From the NCBI GenBank assembly GCA_021161625.1, contig JAGHAG010000020.1, positions 1 to 10,027 of the forward strand: a DNA stretch of 10,027 nucleotides, read 5' to 3'. Both the position numbers and the translations under genes were made by a program. Of the stretch, positions 5,565 to 10,027 are shown in pieces. Within the stretch, counting starts at the first letter, position 1. Each line of letters opens with the position of its first letter. Origin of the DNA: Elusimicrobiota bacterium. Its GTDB lineage: Bacteria; CG03. The notes under the pieces were generated by a model, which was not told the origin of the DNA, ran no database searches, and saw nothing but the letters and a program-made list of their open reading frames with translations.

Positions 5565-6283
5565 ATGGAATACCCTAAATACAAAATTACCTGTGATGTA
5601 AAAACACCCACAATAGAAGCAAAAACAAGGGAAAGAATTCCTCTATAAAGAGGCTGGTTTTTTAAACCTGAAAGCCGAATTAAAAAAAGAAAGGGAATAA
5701 AAACATAAAATATTCCCCCTTTCACAATGAAGAAGGCAACCAGCCCCCTTTCAACGACCCCATAACTTCTCTCAAATCTGTTTAATGTTTCAACTTCAAG
5801 TCTATAAATACTTTTGTCCAGATAATAAAGCATCACGCTTCCACCCCATCCTGCCAGAACAACTCCTGCAAGCGTTGTGATAAAACCCATATCGTTGTAA
5901 TAAATAAGGACATCTGCAGGGAGAAGTTTTCCATAGTAGGTAACATCTTTTGAAAAAGGAAAAAACCTGACAGCAAAAATGTAAAGATAATGAAAAAATT
6001 GGTCCAGAAGAAAATAGGAAATTTTATCATCTTCAGGTTTTACCCATAATCTAACCTTACCCCAGTCCTGCAGAGAATGGACAATTATAAGAAGAATAAC
6101 ATAAAGCCAGAATGAAAAATCCCCTAAATTGCCAAAAAAAAACAGGACAACGATAAAAGCATGAATTAAAGCGTGCAAAAGACAGCCAAAATAACTCTTC
6201 TTTTTTAAAACAAAAATTTCATCAAATTGCAAAGGAAAATCTGCAATAAAATGTGCCAGAAATAATCTTACAATTGCATTCAT
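5561..6283 (-). CDS. DUF3307-family polytopic membrane protein
   Basis: A 240-residue integral membrane protein. The N-terminal half matches my recollection of DUF3307: LFLAHFIADFPLQF (7-20) with histidine and aspartate in the first helix, then HALIHAFIVVLFFF, then VHSLQDWGKVRLWV, then FLLDQFFHYLYIFAV. Spaced His/Asp residues in consecutive helices are the family hallmark; the biochemical function is unknown. The C-terminal half adds about three further hydrophobic segments separated by a charged loop (KSIYRLEVETLNRFERSYG). It starts 4 nt after the upstream phosphodiesterase stop without an obvious Shine-Dalgarno, so translation is probably coupled, and it ends overlapping the alkyltransferase start (TTGA). 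Nothing in the context suggests a specific substrate. The domain assignment is from pattern recognition only. Confidence 0.75.
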   Translation of the reverse strand: MNAIVRLFLAHFIADFPLQFDEIFVLKKKSYFGCLLHALIHAFIVVLFFFGNLGDFSFWLYVILLIIVHSLQDWGKVRLWVKPEDDKISYFLLDQFFHYLYIFAVRFFPFSKDVTYYGKLLPADVLIYYNDMGFITTLAGVVLAGWGGSVMLYYLDKSIYRLEVETLNRFERSYGVVERGLVAFFIVKGGIFYVFIPFLFLIRLSGLKNQPLYRGILSLVFASIVGVFTSQVILYLGYSI

Positions 6284-6287
6284 AGTG

Positions 6288-6770
6288 TTAGATATCTATA
6301 ATCTGCCAGCTTAAATCCTGAGTTTCTAAAACAACTATACTTTTTCTTCCTTTAAGCCATCCCCCTGTTTCACCAGGGTTTATGATAAGGGTTTTTCCCA
6401 TTTTTCTTATGTCAACAATATGGGTGTGACCGTATATAACAACATCATAAACGCCTTTTTCAGCGATACTTTCAATAAAATCAGGCTCGTGAACCATAAA
6501 AATTTTTCTTCCGCCAATTTCAATATCAAGGAATTTGTTGAATTGTGCTATTTCTTTAAATTTTTCCTTTAAAAATTCCTTCTCTCCATCATTGTTTCCA
6601 AAAACAAAATAATATCTAAATGGAAATTTTGAAAATTCCTTATAGGTTATAGGTGAAATTATATCACCTGCATGCAGAACAACCTCTACCTCATTTTGCT
6701 TAAAAATTTCAAGAGCTTTTGCAATGGCTGGCATATTTTCATGAGAATCTGACATTATGCCTATCTTCAT
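6288..6770 (-). CDS. YfcE/MJ0936-type metallophosphodiesterase
   Basis: A 160-residue calcineurin-like phosphoesterase of the small YfcE family, cytoplasmic, expected to bind two divalent metals. The metal ligands are all visible: D8 and H10 in SDSH, D36 in AGDI, N59 in GNND, H94 in MVHE, and H115/H117 in YGHTH. The family-typical NPGE (131-134) follows. Relatives hydrolyse model phosphodiesters in vitro and their physiological substrates are generally unknown, so none is claimed. The length is complete for the family (about 160-180). Its ATG overlaps the stop of the upstream isomerase-like gene as ATGA (6767-6770), with GGCGGA a few bases upstream as Shine-Dalgarno. It sits in an operon with a HIT hydrolase and a PilZ protein, so nucleotide-related hydrolysis is a reasonable but unproven guess. 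Confidence 0.93.
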   Translation of the reverse strand: MKIGIMSDSHENMPAIAKALEIFKQNEVEVVLHAGDIISPITYKEFSKFPFRYYFVFGNNDGEKEFLKEKFKEIAQFNKFLDIEIGGRKIFMVHEPDFIESIAEKGVYDVVIYGHTHIVDIRKMGKTLIINPGETGGWLKGRKSIVVLETQDLSWQIIDI

Positions 6771-7615
6771 AAATCCGCCTTTTTCAGAATTTCGTCTGCT
6801 CTTTTGTAGGATTTTTTTAAAACCTCGTCAATATCATCAAATCTTGCTCCACCAAGAACTTCCAGCATAAAACAATTTTTAAAATTTATCTCTTTAAGTG
6901 CTTTTACAAATTCCATCCAGTCAATATTGCCATCTCCAGGGGGCAGGTGTGCGGAATATGTGCTGTTGTTGTCGGAAACATGCAGTGTAAAAAGACGGTC
7001 TGCAATTTCTTTTAAAAAATCAACTGGATTTCCTATAAGATTTGCATGCCCCACATCAAAACACACCCCAAGATATTCTTTCGGAAACCTGTCAATTAGT
7101 GTGAGCAAATCTTTTGCCCATCCGCCGAGCAGATGAGGCGAAGGATTTTCACAGGCAACTTTTACATTGTGAAGCATGGCATTTTCAAGGATTTCGTTTA
7201 AACTTTTTCTGACTGCCTGAATTTTCTTCTTGACAGTATCTATGTCTGTCAGAGGAAAGGTTTTTACAGACGGATGAATAACAATATATTCTGCATTAAA
7301 AAATTCACAAAGTGAAATTGTCTTTTTTATTTCAGCAACAGCAATGCTCCTCTGCATCTCATCCATTGATGAAATGTCAAGCAACTCACTGAATGGTGCA
7401 TTCAGGGAAACAACATTCAAAGAAAGAACCCTTAAATCTCTTTTTATCTCCTCAACTTCCTCTGCTTTGTTATAGTCAAAATGCGTTTCCTTGCCCCATT
7501 TTGATGCGCCAACCCACAACTCAATTGCCTTAAAACCTGCTGATTTTATTTTGGGTAAATAAAAATTTATTCTTCTATGATAAAAAAGTCCTGTTGAAAT
7601 TCCAATATCAAGCAC
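6767..7615 (-). CDS. Sugar phosphate isomerase/epimerase-like TIM-barrel protein (AP endonuclease 2 superfamily)
   Basis: A 282-residue protein of the xylose isomerase-like TIM-barrel group. Metal-site and barrel motifs are visible (numbering from the GTG): IEL (E32), VIHPS (H114), ACENPSP (E156), CFDVGHAN (D187, H190), TLHVSDN (H212), PPGDGNIDW (226-234) and MLEVLGG (E252). This constellation is shared by sugar isomerases/epimerases and by endonuclease IV, so the substrate is not determinable; absence of further endonuclease IV-specific motifs and the length favour the former. The start is chosen at GTG 7615: AGGAGG (7625-7620) is 4 nt from it, but only 1 nt from the in-frame TTG at 7618. 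It follows glgA by 15 nt and overlaps the phosphodiesterase gene (ATGA). Linkage with glgA hints at carbohydrate metabolism; that is inference. Confidence 0.88.
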   Translation of the reverse strand: MLDIGISTGLFYHRRINFYLPKIKSAGFKAIELWVGASKWGKETHFDYNKAEEVEEIKRDLRVLSLNVVSLNAPFSELLDISSMDEMQRSIAVAEIKKTISLCEFFNAEYIVIHPSVKTFPLTDIDTVKKKIQAVRKSLNEILENAMLHNVKVACENPSPHLLGGWAKDLLTLIDRFPKEYLGVCFDVGHANLIGNPVDFLKEIADRLFTLHVSDNNSTYSAHLPPGDGNIDWMEFVKALKEINFKNCFMLEVLGGARFDDIDEVLKKSYKRADEILKKADL

Positions 7616-7630
7616 CAATCCTCCTTTTTG

Positions 7631-9022
7631 TTATTTTAACAATTTTTTGTAAATTGTGATATACTTCTGTGCTGATTTATCCCATGAAAAATTCTGTGTG
7701 ATTGCCCTTTTAACAAGTTTTTCCCAATCATGTGCGCTTTTGAAACATCTATTTGCTTCAAGAACTGCCTCAACAAGGGATTGTGATGAATATCTCTTTA
7801 GAAAAAATCCTGTCCCTGTTTTTTTGCGAAAATTATATGGTTTCACAGTATCCTTAAGCCCTCCAACAGGAGTTACAACAGGCACCGTTCCATAACTTAG
7901 AGCAATCATCTGCCCCAGTCCACAGGGTTCAAAACGAGATGGCATTAAAAAAATGTCACTGCCAGCATAAATTCTGTGAGCAAGTTTTTCGTCAAAGATA
8001 AAATTAAGAGAAAATCTATTCTGAAATTTTTTCTGTATCTTTAAAAATTTCTCTTTCCAGGGGCCCTCACCATCTGCTAACATTACAAAAGAAATGCCCT
8101 TCTTCAAAATAATCGGGAGTGCCTCTGCAATTATTTCAACGCCTTTTTGTTCGGCAAATCTGCCTACAAAAGAGGCAAGCATGCTTTTTTTATGGGGAAT
8201 TTTGCAGAATTTTAAAAGTTCTGCCTTGCACTTTTTCTTTCCTGAAATGTCTTTTGCCGAATATCTGTGTGAAATAAATTTATCCTTTTCAGGATTCCAC
8301 ACTGAATAATCAATTCCATTAAGAATTCCTCTTATTTTGTTTTTTCTTTTTCTTAAAATACCTTCCAGTCCGCAACCAAATTTTTCTGTAAGAATTTCTT
8401 TTGCATAATTAGGACTGACCGTTGTAATAAAGTCGCAGTTCAAAATTCCAAGCATAAGAAAATTAAATCTTCCATGGGGAAGTTCTTCAAACTTCAAATC
8501 AGCATAAGGTGCAAAACTTGCACTGAATTCTCCCTGATAAGCAAGATTGTGAATTGTAAGCACAGATGGAATACTTGCAAAATCATTTTTTTTCAACACA
8601 GGGATTAAAGATGTCTGCCAGTCATTTAAGTGAAACACATCAGGTTTTATTTTTAATTCTTTTACGCTGTGCAAGACTGCCTTCTGAAAAAAAATAAATC
8701 TCAAACCATTGTCAGGAAAATCACCTCTGCTGTTTCCATAAATCCCGTCCCTGTCAAAAAATTTTTTCTGTCTTATAAAAAAAAATCTCACACCTTTTTC
8801 TTTCTTTTCAAAAATTTCAAATTTTAAAGTATATTCTTTCAATGTAAGAGAGGAACTTTTTACAAAAGAAAAATTCCCCTTAACCTGTCTGTAATATGGT
8901 GAAAATACAAAAACCTTTACTCTGTTTCTTACAAGAATTTTGGGGAGTGTCCCTGAAACATCAGCAAGACCGCCTGTCTTTGAAAATGGGGAAACTTCTG
9001 AGGAGAGAAAAACAACCCTCAT
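7631..9022 (-). CDS. glgA: Glycogen (starch) synthase, GT5 family
   Basis: A full-length, 463-residue glycosyltransferase that extends alpha-1,4-glucan chains using ADP-glucose (some relatives use UDP-glucose), acting in the cytoplasm. The N-terminal Rossmann domain has the K-T-G-G-L motif (15-19). HLNDWQ (131-136) and TIHNLAYQGEF (156-166) are typical of GT5. The C-terminal domain has NGIDYSVWNPE (235-245), FVGRFAEQKG (285-294, with R288 and K293) and RFEPCGLGQM (363-372, catalytic E365), followed by PVGGLKDTV. No catalytic residue appears missing. The ATG overlaps the upstream HIT stop as ATGA (9019-9022) and there is no Shine-Dalgarno, so its translation probably depends on coupling. No glgB, glgC or glgP is in the window, so the rest of the pathway must be elsewhere. 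Confidence 0.96.
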   Translation of the reverse strand: MRVVFLSSEVSPFSKTGGLADVSGTLPKILVRNRVKVFVFSPYYRQVKGNFSFVKSSSLTLKEYTLKFEIFEKKEKGVRFFFIRQKKFFDRDGIYGNSRGDFPDNGLRFIFFQKAVLHSVKELKIKPDVFHLNDWQTSLIPVLKKNDFASIPSVLTIHNLAYQGEFSASFAPYADLKFEELPHGRFNFLMLGILNCDFITTVSPNYAKEILTEKFGCGLEGILRKRKNKIRGILNGIDYSVWNPEKDKFISHRYSAKDISGKKKCKAELLKFCKIPHKKSMLASFVGRFAEQKGVEIIAEALPIILKKGISFVMLADGEGPWKEKFLKIQKKFQNRFSLNFIFDEKLAHRIYAGSDIFLMPSRFEPCGLGQMIALSYGTVPVVTPVGGLKDTVKPYNFRKKTGTGFFLKRYSSQSLVEAVLEANRCFKSAHDWEKLVKRAITQNFSWDKSAQKYITIYKKLLK

Positions 9023-9492
9023 TTTTTATTTTTAAAATACTTTTTTAATTGCTCGCTTATCTTAACAGGGTCTGATGAAACAACCCTTGCCCCTGAAACT
9101 GAGGTCATAAAATTAACATCTCCCTTCCATCTTGCAACAATGTGCAAATGAATGTGTTTTTCAAATCCTGCGCCTGAAACTGAACCCTGATTTATTCCAA
9201 AGTTTATTCCCTGACATTTAAAGAGTTTATAAAATGCTTGAGAAATTTTTTTTGCAAAATCCCATATTTCAAGGATTTCTTCTTTTTTCAACTGTTCTAC
9301 TTTTGAAATATGTCTGAATGGTGCCACCATAACATGCGCTGTTGTGTAAGGATAGAGATTTACAAGGCAGAAAGAATATTTTCCTTTAAGAAAAATCAGT
9401 TTTTTTGTTGTTCTGTCAGGTTTACAGAATATACATCTTTTGGTTTTTTTTGAAAAATACCTGTCTCTCCACGGTGCATAAAGATATTTCAC
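9019..9492 (-). CDS. HIT-family hydrolase/phosphorylase (Ap4A phosphorylase-like)
   Basis: A 157-residue histidine-triad protein. The triad reads HIHLHIVARW, with H113, H115 and H117; the last is the expected nucleophile. A Cys pair CIFC (20-23) near the N-terminus suggests the zinc-binding subgroup. The opening KYLYAPWRDRY, NLYPYTTAHVMVAPFRH (45-61), INFGINQGSVSGAGF and GDVNFM are the pattern of the HIT subgroup related to Ap4A phosphorylases, acting on nucleoside polyphosphates or adenylated nucleotides. The exact substrate is not resolvable. The start is GTG at 9492; the overlapping ATG at 9494 is followed directly by TGA. AGGA from the end of the pilZ-like gene serves as Shine-Dalgarno, and the two genes are 1 bp apart. 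The stop overlaps the glgA start. Ap4A and alarmone control of glycogen is only a context-based guess. Confidence 0.92.
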   Translation of the reverse strand: MKYLYAPWRDRYFSKKTKRCIFCKPDRTTKKLIFLKGKYSFCLVNLYPYTTAHVMVAPFRHISKVEQLKKEEILEIWDFAKKISQAFYKLFKCQGINFGINQGSVSGAGFEKHIHLHIVARWKGDVNFMTSVSGARVVSSDPVKISEQLKKYFKNKK

Positions 9493-9493
9493 A

Positions 9494-9844
9494 TTATCCT
9501 GCCTGCTCTTTAAGAAGTTTTTTTATAAATCTCTTTATAAGAAATCTTTTAAAGAATCCCTTTTCCAAAAACTCTATACCATAGGAATAGGTTCCTGTTG
9601 AACGGGCAACTCTACGAATAACCCCTTCAAAAACATATTCTTTTCCACTTTTAAGGGTTATTGCTAAATCAAGACGCTCGCCAGGTTCAAATTTTTCCGT
9701 GCACTCAAAACCTGCACCACCCACACTGATATCAGTAAGACATCCCCTTGCCCTTGGTTTAAATGTTCCCGGAAGAAAAATATCTATCAAAACGATGTTT
9801 TTAAACCTGTCAAACCTCCTTTTAGATTGTTTTATTGCACTCAT
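9494..9844 (-). CDS. Single-domain PilZ protein (c-di-GMP receptor candidate)
   Basis: A 116-residue cytoplasmic protein comprising one PilZ beta-barrel. Both c-di-GMP-contacting motifs are intact: RxxxR as R9-RFD-R13 near the N-terminus, and DxSxxG as D38-I-S40-VG-G43. The later strands (ERLDLAITLKSGKEYVFEGVIRRVARS...YGIEFLE) are typical. A basic amphipathic C-terminal helix (about 94-114, FFKRFLIKRFIKKLLKE) might contact membrane or a partner. It is the first gene of the nine-gene run and 1 bp from the HIT gene. There is no Shine-Dalgarno; a consensus TATAAT ends 5 nt before the ATG, so leaderless translation is predicted. No GGDEF or EAL enzyme is in the window, so where c-di-GMP would come from is not visible. 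Confidence 0.92.
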   Translation of the reverse strand: MSAIKQSKRRFDRFKNIVLIDIFLPGTFKPRARGCLTDISVGGAGFECTEKFEPGERLDLAITLKSGKEYVFEGVIRRVARSTGTYSYGIEFLEKGFFKRFLIKRFIKKLLKEQAG

Positions 9845-9849
9845 AATAT

Positions 9850-9878
9850 ATTATAATCTGAAAGCAAAAAAAAAGCAA
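9850..9878 (-). promoter_or_regulatory. Predicted promoter of the nine-gene operon, leaderless layout
   Basis: On the minus strand TTGCTT (9878-9873), a 17-bp T-rich spacer and a perfect TATAAT (9855-9850) are followed by 5 nt and the pilZ-like ATG at 9844. Initiation 6-7 nt after the -10 box would fall on the start codon. This is the best-matching promoter in the window and has the same layout as the pit and ndk promoters. Confidence 0.6.
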
Positions 9879-9888
9879 TGTGAATTTT

Positions 9889-9910
9889 GTCTCATAGTAC
9901 GACCGCTACA
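9889..9910 (-). repeat. GTAG-headed element, degenerate copy 4
   Basis: On the minus strand it begins TGTAGCGGTCG, identical to the head of copy 3 at 3166-3142, then continues to GAGAC. Only the outer GTC/GAC pairs are kept, so the palindrome is degenerate. It lies about 10 bp upstream of the operon promoter's -35 box. Confidence 0.45.
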
Positions 9911-9914
9911 ATCT

Positions 9915-9975
9915 TTGTCTCCATATCACTTTATTTTCTTGTCACTTTACTTTCTTGTCTCCATATCATTTTTTC
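9915..9975. repeat. Irregular three-unit tandem repeat (TTGTC...TTTC)
   Basis: Three adjacent units of 24, 16 and 21 bp each begin with TTGTC and end with TTTC (9915-9938, 9939-9954, 9955-9975). TTGTCTCCATATCA is identical in the outer two, 40 bp apart, and the middle unit lacks the CTCCATAT part. Units are too short and unequal for a CRISPR array. With the neighbouring palindromes this accounts for most of the non-coding 183 bp at the right edge. Confidence 0.6.
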
Positions 9976-9989
9976 AATTTAAAATTCAA

Positions 9990-10006
9990 TCCCGTAAAAT
10001 ACGGGA
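9990..10006. repeat. Short palindrome, class B (TCCCGTA/TACGGGA)
   Basis: Two perfect 7-base arms surround AAA and are followed by CAAA. It is related to the palindrome at 405-424 by compensated arm changes, and the stretch after it (AAAATGCAAAATGA) shows a 7-base periodicity. Confidence 0.6.
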
Positions 10007-10027
10007 CAAAATGCAAAATGACAATCC

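Noticed and set aside
6288..6310. Leaderless-type promoter before the DUF3307 gene
   Set aside because: A TATCTA lies at the right distance, but no TTG is found 17 bp upstream and it lies inside the preceding gene; this serves as a negative comparison for the promoter pattern.
7616..7618. TTG start for the isomerase-like protein
   Set aside because: Only 1 nt separates it from AGGAGG; the next codon GTG at 7615 has a 4-nt spacing and is a better start.
9911..9975. CRISPR array remnant
   Set aside because: Units are 16-24 bp, directly abutting, unequal and low in complexity, with no constant repeat separated by unique spacers and no cas genes.

Overview
The window is strongly A+T-rich bacterial DNA, densely packed with genes and full of poly-A/poly-T runs. 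An inner-membrane sulfatase-type protein, a Pit/DUF47 phosphate module, slipin, PilZ, GlgA and a long-loop nucleoside diphosphate kinase, together with many short palindromic intergenic repeats, fit an uncultivated Gram-negative-type lineage (Omnitrophota-like would be my guess). The sequence alone does not fix the taxonomy, and nothing looks like phage or plasmid.

Layout, left to right. Positions 1-367 (minus) hold the N-terminal part of a DUF3413/YejM-like membrane protein cut by the window edge. Positions 368-498 are intergenic with two strong palindromes. Positions 499-2381 (minus) carry pit and then a DUF47 (PhoU-like) gene, joined by an ATGA overlap. A short divergent region (2382-2461) separates pit from ndk (plus, 2462-2962). 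ndk converges on a tRNA-Leu(UAA) on the minus strand (2991-3074), which is followed by three tandem hairpins headed by GTAG on the minus strand.

From 9844 down to 3168 the minus strand is one apparent nine-gene operon. Its order is PilZ, HIT hydrolase, glycogen synthase, TIM-barrel isomerase/epimerase, YfcE-like phosphodiesterase, DUF3307 membrane protein, a minimal O6-alkylguanine alkyltransferase, a signal peptide-TPR-coiled coil-TM-HEAT protein, and slipin. Four of the eight junctions are 4-base overlaps (three ATGA, one TTGA) and the other four are 1-15 base gaps, so co-transcription and translational coupling are likely. The right-hand 183 bp are non-coding: the operon promoter, another GTAG-type element, a small irregular tandem repeat and a second-class palindrome.

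The genes are mostly housekeeping: phosphate import, nucleotide balance, glycogen synthesis, signalling-nucleotide handling, alkylation repair and membrane organisation. The more unusual points are below. (1) All three transcription units whose 5' end is visible and which lack a usable Shine-Dalgarno (pilZ, pit, ndk) have the same spacing, TTGnnT-17 bp-TAnnnT-5 bp-ATG, which predicts leaderless mRNAs. (2) GTAG-headed REP-like palindromes are present with no transposase in view. (3) The slipin gene sits next to a TPR/TM/HEAT protein instead of its usual NfeD partner. (4) A 7-nt microsatellite lies inside the signal peptide of that protein.
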